Of a DNA stretch of 64,000 nucleotides, positions 7,709 through 16,901 are shown in pieces. Under the pieces are notes generated by a model. That model did no database searches. It was not told where the DNA came from and worked only from the letters and a program-made list of their open reading frames with translations. Both the position numbers and the translations under genes were made by a program. This DNA is from Shewanella nanhaiensis (GTDB lineage Bacteria; Pseudomonadota; Gammaproteobacteria; Enterobacterales; Shewanellaceae), in assembly GCF_019457885.1 (NCBI RefSeq), contig NZ_JAHZST010000020.1:18037-82036 (forward strand). Direction: 5' to 3'. Position 1 is the first letter of the stretch. The number at the start of each line of letters is the position of its first letter.

Positions 7709-10126
7709 TTAAACGTCCAGATTAGCTACGTTCAAGGCGTTAGACTCAATAAAGTCACGACGCGGTTCAACGTGATCACCCATCAAGCAGGTAAACAGTT
7801 GATCCGCGGCAATCGCATCTTCGATGGTCACAACTAGCATACGGCGCGACTCAGGATCCATTGTAGTTTCCCACAACTGCTCAGGGTTCATCTCGCCCAA
7901 TCCCTTATAACGTTGGATATAAAGGCCACGTTTAGAGTCATTCATCAACCAGTTAAGTGCTTCAACGAAGGTAGAGATCTCCTTCATACGCTCACCACGT
8001 TTAACGTAACCACCCTCTTCAATCAAACCTTCAAGGGCATTGGCTAGCTTGGTCATCAACTCATAATCATGTGAGTGAAGGAAGTCGTAAGTAAACAGGA
8101 AGTTAGTGTCGATACCGTGCTTACGGATAGTCACCTTAGGTAGGTAAACCTTACGCTCAGGATCGAGGAAAGCTTCAGCACTGTAGTGAACGCCACCGGT
8201 GTCACGATCTTCGAGGTCAGCCACATAGGCATCACACCACAGCTTCACTTTAGCCTCATCGGTCAATAGCTCATGGCTAAGACCTGGGTGATAAAGCATA
8301 CGCTCAGTCAGTAATGTCGGATATCTCTGCTCAAGACGCTCAAAGATAGCTTCAACTTCACGGTACTGATAAACCAATCTCTCTAACGGTGCACCAGACA
8401 TAGCAGGCGCATCGGCAGATGGATGGATCTCACCACCATCAAGTGCCAAGTTAGTTAGGTACTCAGTTAATGCAGGATCATCTTTAAGATACTGCTCTTG
8501 CTTACCTTTCTTCACTTTATATAGCGGTGGCTGTGCAATATAAACGTAACCACGCTCAATCAACTCAGGCATTTGACGGAAGAAGAAAGTCAGTAGCAGA
8601 GTACGAATGTGCGATCCATCGACGTCCGCATCGGTCATGATAACGATATTGTGGTAACGGGTCTTATCAGGATCGTATTCATCACGGCCGATACCACAAC
8701 CTAGGGCGGTAATAAGCGTGACCACTTCCTGAGATGAAAGCATCTTATCGAAACGGGCTTTCTCAACGTTTAAGATCTTACCTTTAAGTGGCAGAATCGC
8801 TTGGTTCTTACGGTTACGCCCCTGCTTGGCGCTACCGCCAGCAGAGTCCCCTTCCACTATGTATATTTCAGAAAGAGCAGGGTCTTTCTCTTGGCAATCT
8901 GCAAGCTTACCAGGCAGGCCACCTAAATCTAATGCGCCTTTACGACGAGTCATTTCACGGGCTTTACGCGCCGCTTCACGGGCACGGGCTGCATCGATAA
9001 TCTTACCGACAATCAGCTTAGCTTCGTTTGGATGCTCCATTAGGTAATCACCTAACTGCTCACCCATGGTCTGTTCAACGGCAGACTTAACTTCGCTCGA
9101 TACCAACTTATCTTTAGTTTGTGAGCTGAACTTAGGATCCGGTACCTTAACTGAGATAACAGCGGTCAAACCTTCACGGGCATCATCACCAGTCGCACCA
9201 GTCTTACCTTTCTTGTTATAACCCTCACGCTCCATGTAGGAGTTAAGGTTACGGGTTAACGCACCACGGAAACCAGCAAGGTGAGTACCACCATCACGCT
9301 GAGGGATGTTGTTGGTGAAACAGAAGATATTCTCCTGGAAACCATCGTTCCACTGCATCGCCACTTCAACGGTAATGCCGTCATCTCGCTCTTGGATAAA
9401 GTGGAATACATCTTTGTTAACCGGAGTCTTGTTCACATTCAAGTAATCAACGAAGGCACTGATACCGCCCTCATACTTGAAAAACTCATCCTTGTTATCA
9501 CGCTCATCAACTAAGCGGATACCAACACCTGAGTTTAGGAAAGAGAGTTCACGAACACGCTTGGCCAGAATATCGAAGTGAAACAGGGTATCGGAGAAAG
9601 TTTCGCTGCTTGGCCAGAAACGGATCTCGGTACCTGTGTTTGTTGCATCACCAATCGCTTTGATCGGTTCAACAGGCTCACCCATGTTATAGAACTGCTC
9701 ATAAAGCTTACCATCACGACGGATCGTAAGTTGAAGCTTGCTAGATAGGGCGTTTACAACCGAAACACCAACACCGTGAAGACCACCGGAAACCTTGTAA
9801 GAGTTATCATCGAACTTACCACCAGCATGCAGTACCGTCATGATCACTTCTGCAGCAGAAACCCCCTCTTCAGGGTGAATGGCTACCGGGATACCGCGTC
9901 CATCATCTTTTACAGATACTGAACCATCAGCATGGATAGTGATGATAACGTCGTTACAATGGCCCGCTAAAGCTTCATCGATAGAGTTATCGACCACTTC
10001 GAATACCATGTGGTGCAGACCAGTACCATCGTCGGTATCACCGATATACATCCCTGGTCTCTTACGTACCGCATCAAGGCCTTTTAGAACCTTGATACTC
10101 GAAGAATCGTAACTATTCTCTGACAT
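7709..10126 (-). CDS. gyrB: DNA gyrase subunit B
   Basis: ATPase subunit of DNA gyrase, which introduces negative supercoils and is needed for initiation and fork progress. 805 aa, one residue longer than E. coli GyrB. The GHKL ATPase domain is N-terminal (VVDNSIDEALAGHC; GGLHGVGVSVVNALS). The TOPRIM domain begins near EGDSAGGSAKQGR, with the acidic DADVDGSHIRTLL motif. The gammaproteobacterial insertion in the C-terminal half is present. The gene lies 1 bp downstream of recF, so recF-gyrB are co-transcribed. Confidence 0.99.
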   Translation of the reverse strand: MSENSYDSSSIKVLKGLDAVRKRPGMYIGDTDDGTGLHHMVFEVVDNSIDEALAGHCNDVIITIHADGSVSVKDDGRGIPVAIHPEEGVSAAEVIMTVLHAGGKFDDNSYKVSGGLHGVGVSVVNALSSKLQLTIRRDGKLYEQFYNMGEPVEPIKAIGDATNTGTEIRFWPSSETFSDTLFHFDILAKRVRELSFLNSGVGIRLVDERDNKDEFFKYEGGISAFVDYLNVNKTPVNKDVFHFIQERDDGITVEVAMQWNDGFQENIFCFTNNIPQRDGGTHLAGFRGALTRNLNSYMEREGYNKKGKTGATGDDAREGLTAVISVKVPDPKFSSQTKDKLVSSEVKSAVEQTMGEQLGDYLMEHPNEAKLIVGKIIDAARAREAARKAREMTRRKGALDLGGLPGKLADCQEKDPALSEIYIVEGDSAGGSAKQGRNRKNQAILPLKGKILNVEKARFDKMLSSQEVVTLITALGCGIGRDEYDPDKTRYHNIVIMTDADVDGSHIRTLLLTFFFRQMPELIERGYVYIAQPPLYKVKKGKQEQYLKDDPALTEYLTNLALDGGEIHPSADAPAMSGAPLERLVYQYREVEAIFERLEQRYPTLLTERMLYHPGLSHELLTDEAKVKLWCDAYVADLEDRDTGGVHYSAEAFLDPERKVYLPKVTIRKHGIDTNFLFTYDFLHSHDYELMTKLANALEGLIEEGGYVKRGERMKEISTFVEALNWLMNDSKRGLYIQRYKGLGEMNPEQLWETTMDPESRRMLVVTIEDAIAADQLFTCLMGDHVEPRRDFIESNALNVANLDV

Positions 10127-10127
10127 A

Positions 10128-11225
10128 TTATTCTCTCGTCGGTTTATCTATTACCGTTACACACCCCTGTTCCACATGGAACATCTTACTTGGTGGTGTG
10201 GTTAACGAATCGACTATCGCTGCAGGATCGATAGCGGTGACAAAAATTTGTGCGCCGGTATCCATCAATTGCTGCAACAATAGTTGCCTGTGCTTCGCAT
10301 CCAATTCCGATGGAAGGTCATCCACCAGATAAATACTATTTTTATCTGTTTGTTGTTTTAGCAACTTTCCCTGTGCAATACGTAATGCACAGACTAACAA
10401 TTTCAATTGACCCCTAGACAAGGCATCTTGTACGGGCAAGGTGCCAACACGCAATCGTAAGTCGGCTTTATGGGGACCACTGCCTGTATTTCCCGCCGCG
10501 ACATCTCTAAGATATTGCGTCTCGAGCAGTTGTCCAAAATCCGTTTTACTGTCCCAACCACGTGTAAATGAAACTTTCACTTCAACCTGAGGTAAAAACT
10601 CTACGATTATACCCTTAAGTTGTTCATTTAACGAGTCTACATATTCTTTTCGTATCTGGGTTACCAGCTCAGAATAACGCACCAACTCCTTATCCCAAAA
10701 CTGAATCTGGCTATAGGAAACTTGATTTTTAAGTAGCTGATTTCTTTGCTTTAAAATTCGCTTCACATTGGCCCATGCCGAGTGAAAACTTTTATCACTA
10801 TGAAACGCTCCCCAATCGATAAACTGACGCCTCGATTTAGGCCCCTCAAACAGCAAAGAAAAACTCTCAGGCGTGATCACCTGAATGGGTAAAGTCTCGG
10901 CTAAGGTCGATAAACGTTTTATCTTATCGCCATTGATCTTAACCTCGGTTTCACCACTTCTAAAACGGCGCAAACCGATTTTACTCTCCTGCTCGCCCAA
11001 ACTCAGATTGGCAAACAGGGTCAACTTATCATCTTGGTGCTGAATCACCCTTTGAGACAGATGACTCCGAAAAGAGCGCCCCATTCCCAGAAAGTAGATC
11101 GCCTCAAGCAGACTCGTTTTACCACTGCCATTTTGCCCATAAATCAGATTTAAACCGTCACTGGGATGCAGTTGAGCAGAACTAATATTTCGAAAAGTTT
11201 CGATATGAAGACGTGTCAGGCTCAT
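10128..11225 (-). CDS. recF: DNA replication and repair protein RecF
   Basis: SMC-like ATPase that helps load RecA at gaps through RecOR. 365 aa, standard length. Walker A is GQNGSGKTSLLEAIY at residues 30-37 and onward; the ABC-type signature region is DALSRGQLKLLVCALRIAQ, and Walker B is near IYLVDDLPSELD. An intrinsic terminator lies between dnaN and recF, so recF-gyrB probably also use their own promoter in the 221 bp gap. The 3-prime end carries a parS-like 16-mer (10168-10183) in codons for MFHVEQ. Confidence 0.98.
   Translation of the reverse strand: MSLTRLHIETFRNISSAQLHPSDGLNLIYGQNGSGKTSLLEAIYFLGMGRSFRSHLSQRVIQHQDDKLTLFANLSLGEQESKIGLRRFRSGETEVKINGDKIKRLSTLAETLPIQVITPESFSLLFEGPKSRRQFIDWGAFHSDKSFHSAWANVKRILKQRNQLLKNQVSYSQIQFWDKELVRYSELVTQIRKEYVDSLNEQLKGIIVEFLPQVEVKVSFTRGWDSKTDFGQLLETQYLRDVAAGNTGSGPHKADLRLRVGTLPVQDALSRGQLKLLVCALRIAQGKLLKQQTDKNSIYLVDDLPSELDAKHRQLLLQQLMDTGAQIFVTAIDPAAIVDSLTTPPSKMFHVEQGCVTVIDKPTRE
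10168..10183. other. parS-like 16-mer inside recF
   Basis: TGTTCCACATGGAACA is a perfect 16-bp palindrome except at the centre and differs by one base from the Pseudomonas-type parS TGTTCCACGTGGAACA. It codes for part of the RecF C-terminal segment MFHVEQG, the same FHV peptide theme seen at the other two parS-like sites. Confidence 0.45.
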
Positions 11226-11382
11226 TTAGTACTCAATTCACACCCAGATGCTTGGCTTAGGCAACAATGACAATCTGTTGATAAAACGCAAAATAGCCAA
11301 GAAGATTAGCATATCCGTAAGCGACATCAAAGCCTCTAAAAATCATCAAATTAGCCCCAGATATAACCTAAAGAACAGAAAC

Positions 11383-11409
11383 AAAAAAAGACTGAATAAT
11401 CAGTCTTTT
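11383..11409 (-). terminator. Intrinsic terminator between dnaN and recF
   Basis: On the minus strand AAAGACTGA / TCAGTCTTT (11387-11395 with 11400-11408, loop of 4) is followed by a run of seven Ts (A run 11383-11389). It sits 38 bp after the dnaN stop codon and would separate dnaA-dnaN from recF-gyrB. Confidence 0.85.
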
Positions 11410-11446
11410 AATATAAACTCTTTCAGTATTGCTTTGCAGTAAAGCC

Positions 11447-12547
11447 CTACAGACGCATCGGCATCACAACATACATAGAGTCCTCTTCGATGTGATTCTC
11501 AATCAAGGCACTAGAGTTGCCATCAATTAAGGTGATACGCACATCATCCGAGGGTAGGTTATTGAGCACATCAAGCAGGTAACTCACATTGAAGCCAATC
11601 TCAAGGGGGGTATTCTCATACTCCACATCTAAGATCTCCTCCGCCTCCTCCTGTTCAGGGTTATTGGCAGTGATCTTAATTAAGTTCTCTTCAAGCTGAA
11701 CACGCACACCACGGAACTTCTCATTCGACAGAATCGAGGCACGAAGTAGTGCTTGTTTTAGATGATTACGGCTCGCAACCACGACCTTGTCGCCGCCCTT
11801 AGGCAGAACTCGACGATAATCAGGGAAGCGGCCATCAACTAGCTTACTGGTAAACACAGCGCTTGCTGTCGTCGCTCTAATAGCGTTGTCACCAATCGCA
11901 ATAGTGATATCTAACTCTTCACCTTCAAAAAGACGTTGAAGCTCAACAACACCTTTACGGGGAACGATAACCTGCTTTTCAGGCAAGGTATCCTGTATCT
12001 GTCTATGACTTAACGCCAAGCGATGACCATCGGTCGCAATGGCGCGCAGCACATTGCCCTCAGTCTCCAGCAGCAAGCCATTAAGGTAGTAGCGGACATC
12101 TTGGTTAGCCATAGAGAATTGAGTGGCATCGATCAGCGACTTCAATGTGCCCTGATTTATAGTGAACTCTATCTCAGCCTGAAAGGCCTCAACATTGGGA
12201 TACTCTTCCGCCGGGAGTGTGGCTAAAGTAAAGCGGCTACGACCAGAGCGGAGTAACAGGCGATTTTCCTGTTGCTCAATTTTAAGCTCAACTTGATCGG
12301 GTAGTGATTTAACAATATCGAGGAATTTCTTCGCCGGAATCGTGGTGCGTCCCTCTTGGACCTCGCCTTCGAGCTGAACCTGACCAACCAATTCAACCTC
12401 TAAATCGGTTCCGGTCATCTTAAGTGAGTGACCACTCACTTCTACTAAAAGGTTTGCCAGGATGGGTAAGTTATGTCGTCTCTCCACCGCGCCTGTAACG
12501 AGTTGCAACGGCTTTAATAGGGCGTCCCTATCAATTGAAAATTTCAT
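11447..12547 (-). CDS. dnaN: DNA polymerase III sliding clamp (beta subunit)
   Basis: Ring-shaped clamp that tethers DNA polymerase III to the template. 366 aa when started at the ATG at 12547 (MKFSIDRDALLKPLQLVTG), the family N-terminus and length. An upstream TTG at 12556 would add three residues but is unlikely. The product ends in the conserved YVVMPMRL. It lies 19 bp after dnaA, and the two are co-transcribed; a terminator follows. Confidence 0.99.
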   Translation of the reverse strand: MKFSIDRDALLKPLQLVTGAVERRHNLPILANLLVEVSGHSLKMTGTDLEVELVGQVQLEGEVQEGRTTIPAKKFLDIVKSLPDQVELKIEQQENRLLLRSGRSRFTLATLPAEEYPNVEAFQAEIEFTINQGTLKSLIDATQFSMANQDVRYYLNGLLLETEGNVLRAIATDGHRLALSHRQIQDTLPEKQVIVPRKGVVELQRLFEGEELDITIAIGDNAIRATTASAVFTSKLVDGRFPDYRRVLPKGGDKVVVASRNHLKQALLRASILSNEKFRGVRVQLEENLIKITANNPEQEEAEEILDVEYENTPLEIGFNVSYLLDVLNNLPSDDVRITLIDGNSSALIENHIEEDSMYVVMPMRL

Positions 12548-12566
12548 CAGTTCCAATTTCCCAGAT

Positions 12567-13955
12567 TTATGAAGATAACGTACGGATCAAGTTAGCATAA
12601 TCTTCTTTCGTGTCATGACTTTCTTCACGTAACTGTGCAATTTTACGACAGGCATGCAAAACAGTTGTATGGTCACGACCACCAAAAGCATCACCAATCT
12701 CTGGCAAGCTATGGTTCGTTAGCTCTTTAGACAGTGCCATCGCCACTTGACGTGGACGAGCAACACTGCGCGAACGACGCTTAGATAGCATATCGGCCAT
12801 CTTGATCTTGTAGTATTCAGCTACAGTTTTCTGAATATTATCTATAGTGACCAATTTTTCCTGCAGAGCCAAGAGATCTCTAAGGGCTTCTCGCACAAAA
12901 TCAATAGTAATTGGTCGACCTGTGAAGTTAGCATTCGCAATAACACGATTCAATGCGCCTTCGAGCTCACGAACGTTCGATCGTAAACGCTTAGCAATAA
13001 AAAATGCCACTTCATCTGGGAGGTTAATGCCACTCTCTTGTGCCTTACGCATCAAGATCGCCACACGTGTTTCTAATTCTGGTGGTTCAATTGCAACCGT
13101 TAGGCCCCAACCGAAACGCGATTTAAGTCTATCTTCAACACCATCGATCTCTTTTGGATAGCGATCTGAGGTTAAGATGATTTGATGATTTCCCTCTAAC
13201 AGTGCATTAAAGGTATGGAAAAACTCTTCCTGAGATCTATCTTTATTAGCAAAGAATTGAATATCATCAATAAACAGTGCATCGACACTGCGGTAGTAAC
13301 GCTTAAACTCTTCGATGGCATTATTTTGCAATGCCTTAACCATATCTTGAACAAAACGCTCAGAATGCATATATACCACTTTTGCATTCGGCTTATTCTT
13401 AATGATGCCATTACCCACAGCATGTAATAAGTGAGTCTTACCTAAACCGGTTCCGCCATAAAGGAAGAGTGGGTTATAAGCACCACCTGGATTTTCAGCG
13501 ACTTGTAGCGCGGCCGCCTTACCAAGCTGGTTAGACTTACCCTCGACGAAGTTTTCAAACTGATAGGTAGGATTGATATTACTTCTGTGATTAGCCGTCG
13601 CTGCTGGCTCAGGGGCGTTAACATTAAACGCAGTCTGGCTCTTTTGCGGGCTCGACTCTAACTTAGGCTTAACCACCGCAGCGGTCGCCTGAATAGGTTT
13701 AGGCGCAGAAGGTTTGCTACCAATATCAAAACGTAGCTTAGGTGCATCGCTTCCCATCTGTTCAGTAAAGAACTGATTGATGATATTGATGTACTTATCT
13801 CTAACCCAGTCGAGTACAAAGCGATTTGGCGCATAAAGAACAAGTGTGTCCCCATCCATCTCTGCTTGCAAAGGTCTGATCCACATACTGAACTGCTGAG
13901 CCGAAAGCTCATCTTGTAGTCGCCCGATGCATTGCTGCCAAAGTGAAACCGCCAC
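12567..13955 (-). CDS. dnaA: Chromosomal replication initiator protein DnaA
   Basis: AAA+ initiator that binds DnaA boxes and melts oriC. 462 aa. Domain I is at 1-75, a poorly conserved linker runs to about 128, AAA+ Walker A is GGTGLGKT at 167-174 with Walker B ALFIDDIQFF following, and the DNA-binding domain IV carries GGRDHTTVLHACRKI near the C-terminus. The gene is transcribed leftward, away from oriC at 35.4 kb. The upstream region is rich in GATC and contains DnaA boxes, consistent with autorepression and SeqA/Dam control as known in E. coli. Confidence 0.99.
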   Translation of the reverse strand: MAVSLWQQCIGRLQDELSAQQFSMWIRPLQAEMDGDTLVLYAPNRFVLDWVRDKYINIINQFFTEQMGSDAPKLRFDIGSKPSAPKPIQATAAVVKPKLESSPQKSQTAFNVNAPEPAATANHRSNINPTYQFENFVEGKSNQLGKAAALQVAENPGGAYNPLFLYGGTGLGKTHLLHAVGNGIIKNKPNAKVVYMHSERFVQDMVKALQNNAIEEFKRYYRSVDALFIDDIQFFANKDRSQEEFFHTFNALLEGNHQIILTSDRYPKEIDGVEDRLKSRFGWGLTVAIEPPELETRVAILMRKAQESGINLPDEVAFFIAKRLRSNVRELEGALNRVIANANFTGRPITIDFVREALRDLLALQEKLVTIDNIQKTVAEYYKIKMADMLSKRRSRSVARPRQVAMALSKELTNHSLPEIGDAFGGRDHTTVLHACRKIAQLREESHDTKEDYANLIRTLSS

Positions 13956-14250
13956 GTACTTATCCCCAAAAGATCACTCAAAGAAAGGTATTCTATAGTG
14001 AGATCACAATGATCGCTATCCTTATAATAACTTTATCCCCAGATAGATCGTCTTTTTGTGTAAATACCGATCCAAAAGGATCCCTAGGGATCCTTCTATT
14101 TTAAAAAAGCGTTAAATCCAGCTTTATTAAGCGATCCAGATCGATCTATAATTGGCGGCCTTAGATCAGCTTTATGATCACTGGATCCACAAGATGTAGT
14201 GTCCATGCACAGAGTTATCCACACTCAGTGGTAGCTTTGGATAACTGACT
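13956..14250. promoter_or_regulatory. dnaA regulatory region: GATC cluster and DnaA boxes
   Basis: Between dnaA and rpmH there are 13 GATC sites in 216 bp (13972, 14002, 14011, 14046, 14069, 14079, 14089, 14133, 14139, 14143, 14164, 14176, 14184); fewer than one is expected by chance. A perfect DnaA box TTATCCACA is at 14215-14223, a one-mismatch inverted box (TTATCCAAA) at 14236-14244, and TTATCCCCA at 13960-13968 and 14033-14041. This fits Dam/SeqA and DnaA control of dnaA transcription. Whether it can act as an origin is not shown. Confidence 0.85.
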
Positions 14251-14295
14251 AAGGAATAATTTGCCGATATTTTTAACGCTTGATGCTTTTGCTTG

Positions 14296-14324
14296 TTGAC
14301 GAGCAAACTTAAAGTGATTACAAT
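14296..14324 (+). promoter_or_regulatory. Sigma-70 promoter of the rpmH operon
   Basis: TTGACG (14296-14301), a 17-bp spacer, then TACAAT (14319-14324), about 77 bp upstream of the rpmH start. It is one of the best consensus promoters in the window and is well placed for rpmH-rnpA-yidD-yidC. Confidence 0.75.
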
Positions 14325-14400
14325 TCGGCCTCTTTTTTGCCCTTACCTTAATTATTTTTTGAGTGTAAGGATTGTTAACTACCAAAGACGGATTGCCACA

Positions 14401-14538
14401 ATGAGTAAACGTACTTTTCAACCAAGCACCCTAAAGCGCAAGCGTTCTCACGGCTTCCGCGCTCGTATGGCTACAGTAAGCGGCCGTAAGGTACTGGCTC
14501 GTCGCCGTGCCAAGGGTCGTGCTCGCCTTTCAGCTTAA
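14401..14538 (+). CDS. rpmH: 50S ribosomal protein L34
   Basis: 45 aa very basic ribosomal protein, MSKRTFQPSTLKRKRSHGFR onward, ending GRARLSA. The conserved N-terminus fixes the ATG at 14401; the frame is open further upstream, but that extension is non-coding promoter sequence. First gene of the rpmH-rnpA-yidD-yidC cluster, 18 bp before rnpA. Confidence 0.99.
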   Translation: MSKRTFQPSTLKRKRSHGFRARMATVSGRKVLARRRAKGRARLSA

Positions 14539-14556
14539 TTTTAAGTTGGAACTCAG

Positions 14557-14916
14557 GTGACTATTAGCTACACCTTTACGCGGGAGTTACGTTTGTTAAC
14601 TCCCGCGCAATTTAAATCTGTATTCTCAAAACCCATCAAAGCTTCCTCCGCTGAAATAACTTTACTTGCTATTCCAAATACTGAACAACATCCGCGTATC
14701 GGACTCACTGTTGCTAAGCGTTTTGTAAAGAAAGCCCATCAGCGAAACAGAATTAAACGTATCATTAGGGATAATTTTCGTCTGCATCAGCACGAACTTC
14801 CCGCTATCGATATCGTTGTGCTCGTCAGAAATGGCGTGGTAGAGATGGAAAATGCAGAGCTCCATAAATTGGTAGAAAAGCTATGGCGAAAACTCAATCG
14901 CCGTTACAATGGCTAG
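14557..14916 (+). CDS. rnpA: Ribonuclease P protein component
   Basis: 119 aa basic protein subunit of RNase P, which assists the catalytic RNA in maturing tRNA 5-prime ends. The RNR-type signature HQRNRIKRIIRDNFRLHQ is present around residues 61-78. It uses a GTG start at 14557. The end overlaps yidD by 34 bp, a conserved arrangement in this cluster. Confidence 0.97.
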   Translation: MTISYTFTRELRLLTPAQFKSVFSKPIKASSAEITLLAIPNTEQHPRIGLTVAKRFVKKAHQRNRIKRIIRDNFRLHQHELPAIDIVVLVRNGVVEMENAELHKLVEKLWRKLNRRYNG

Positions 14917-15140
14917 CAACCACGTTAATTCGTGGCTACCAAGTCTTCATCAGCCCCTTTTTAGGGGCTAATAAGTGCCGTTTTCATCCAACTTGTTCCA
15001 CATATGCGATTGAAGCGATTCGTTTGCATGGATCTGTAAAAGGTTGTTGGCTTGCTGCACGACGCATACTAAAATGTCACCCTTTGCATCCGGGCGGAAT
15101 CGATCCCGTCCCCCCAAAAACACACAGGTGTAATAAATAG
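14883..15140 (+). CDS. yidD: Membrane protein insertion efficiency factor YidD
   Basis: 85 aa protein that assists YidC-dependent insertion at the inner membrane. The typical core is visible: LIRGYQVFISPFLGANKCRF, PTCSTYAIEAIRLHG and the C-terminal HPGGIDPVP. It is embedded in rnpA at its 5-prime end and ends 3 bp before yidC, so it is tightly coupled to both. Confidence 0.97.
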   Translation: MAKTQSPLQWLATTLIRGYQVFISPFLGANKCRFHPTCSTYAIEAIRLHGSVKGCWLAARRILKCHPLHPGGIDPVPPKTHRCNK

Positions 15141-15143
15141 GCT

Positions 15144-16778
15144 ATGGAATCTCAACGCAATATATTGCTTATCGGTCTGCTTTTTGTCAGCTTTTTGCTT
15201 TGGCAACAGTGGCAGACAGATCAAGCCCCACAACCAGTAGCGACTCAATCTTCATCGGTTGTCACTGCTTCGTCAGCTTCTGATTCTCACAGCTCTGATG
15301 TACCCGATGCAGACTCAGCACTTCCTGCTGCCGTTGTCGCATCGAAAGATCTCATCACAGTGAACACTGATCAGTTAATCATTAAGATTAATCCGGTTGG
15401 TGGTGATATCGTTTATTCAGCCCTAGTTGAACATAAACTTGAGCTAGAAAATGACGAGCCATTCGTACTACTAGAGCAAACTAATGATATTAACTATATT
15501 GCTCAGAGTGGACTTATCGGCCGTGACGGTATCGACAGCAGTGTTAAGGGCCGCGCGCACTTCGACAGTGCTTCACGCAACTACAGCTTAGCTGCAGATC
15601 AAGACACTCTAGAAGTGCCACTGACCTATGTTGCTGAAAATGGTGCAACTTACACTAAGATGTTTATCTTCCATCGTGGCAAGTTCGACGTAGATGTCGA
15701 TTATGTTATCGATAACAAAACAGATAAACAGCTGCAAGTTCAGATGTACGGTCAGATTAAACACAGCATCAAGAAAAGCGAAAGCAGCATGATGATGCCT
15801 ACCTATCGCGGCGCGGCTTTCTCGACTCAAGACACACGTTACGAGAAGTACAGCTTCGAAGATATGGCTGATAAGAATCTAGACAAGAAAACGTTAGGTG
15901 GCTGGGCAGCGATGCTACAGCACTACTTCGTATCTGCTTGGGTACCACCAGCGAACGATCAAAACATCATCTTCTCTAGCATCAGTGCTGGCGGTCAGGC
16001 AAACATAGGTTTCCGTGGCGCCATCTATGATGTAGCACCTGGAGCGACTCAAGAGATCACCTCTCAGTTCTACGTTGGTCCTAAAGATCAGGCAGCACTA
16101 TCGGCTATCTCTCCAAGTCTTAACTTGGTTGTCGATTATGGTTTCCTATGGTGGCTAGCAGTACCAATCTACAAGCTATTGATGTTCTTCCAATCAATTG
16201 TAGGTAACTGGGGTGCAGCAATTATCCTTATCACCCTAACGGTACGCGGTCTGTTATACCCACTGACTAAAGCTCAATACACCTCTATGGCTAAGATGCG
16301 TAATCTACAGCCTAAGCTTGCTGAGATGAAAGAGCGTTTCGGTGATGACCGTCAGAAGATGGGTCAGGCCATGATGGAGCTGTACAAGAAAGAGAAAGTT
16401 AACCCTATGGGTGGCTGTCTACCTATCTTGTTACAGATGCCAATCTTCATCGCCCTATACTGGGTACTGCTTGAAAGTGTTGAACTGCGTCATGCACCGT
16501 TCATGCTTTGGATCACCGACCTTTCGGTACAAGACCCTTACTACGTGATGCCAATCCTAATGGGTGTCTCTATGTTTGTGATGCAGAAGATGCAACCTAT
16601 GGCACCGACAATGGATCCAATGCAGGTTAAGATGATGCAGTGGATGCCAGTGGTATTTACCGTGTTCTTCCTATGGTTCCCTGCAGGTCTAGTACTTTAC
16701 TGGTTAGTGGGTAACTTAGTTGCAATCACGCAGCAGAAGATCATCTACGCTGGTTTGGAGAAAAAAGGGTTAAAATAA
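15144..16778 (+). CDS. yidC: Membrane protein insertase YidC
   Basis: 544 aa Oxa1/YidC/Alb3 insertase of the inner membrane. An N-terminal transmembrane anchor (residues about 5-22) precedes a large periplasmic beta-domain (to about 340), then five C-terminal helices including the region around NPMGGCLPILLQMPIFIALYW. Length and layout match E. coli YidC (548 aa). An intrinsic terminator follows at 16797-16835. Confidence 0.98.
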   Translation: MESQRNILLIGLLFVSFLLWQQWQTDQAPQPVATQSSSVVTASSASDSHSSDVPDADSALPAAVVASKDLITVNTDQLIIKINPVGGDIVYSALVEHKLELENDEPFVLLEQTNDINYIAQSGLIGRDGIDSSVKGRAHFDSASRNYSLAADQDTLEVPLTYVAENGATYTKMFIFHRGKFDVDVDYVIDNKTDKQLQVQMYGQIKHSIKKSESSMMMPTYRGAAFSTQDTRYEKYSFEDMADKNLDKKTLGGWAAMLQHYFVSAWVPPANDQNIIFSSISAGGQANIGFRGAIYDVAPGATQEITSQFYVGPKDQAALSAISPSLNLVVDYGFLWWLAVPIYKLLMFFQSIVGNWGAAIILITLTVRGLLYPLTKAQYTSMAKMRNLQPKLAEMKERFGDDRQKMGQAMMELYKKEKVNPMGGCLPILLQMPIFIALYWVLLESVELRHAPFMLWITDLSVQDPYYVMPILMGVSMFVMQKMQPMAPTMDPMQVKMMQWMPVVFTVFFLWFPAGLVLYWLVGNLVAITQQKIIYAGLEKKGLK

Positions 16779-16796
16779 CCCTTAACTCCAACTAAG

Positions 16797-16835
16797 AAAA
16801 AGCGGTTAATACTTGGTATTGGCCGCTTTTTGCTT
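16797..16835 (+). terminator. Intrinsic terminator after yidC
   Basis: AAAAAGCGG (16797-16805) pairs with CCGCTTTTT (16823-16831), with further pairing of AATAC and GTATT inside, followed by a T-rich tail. It ends the rpmH-yidC operon about 70 bp before mnmE. Confidence 0.85.
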
Positions 16836-16901
16836 TTTATGAGAGATATACTTTTCTAACTTATCTTCATTTTTCATTATCCAAATGTAGGAATCACAGT
16901 A

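Noticed and set aside
11248..11442. 64-codon plus-strand frame between recF and dnaN
   Set aside because: Lys/Asn/Ser-rich, no ribosome-binding site, and it overlaps the dnaN terminator.
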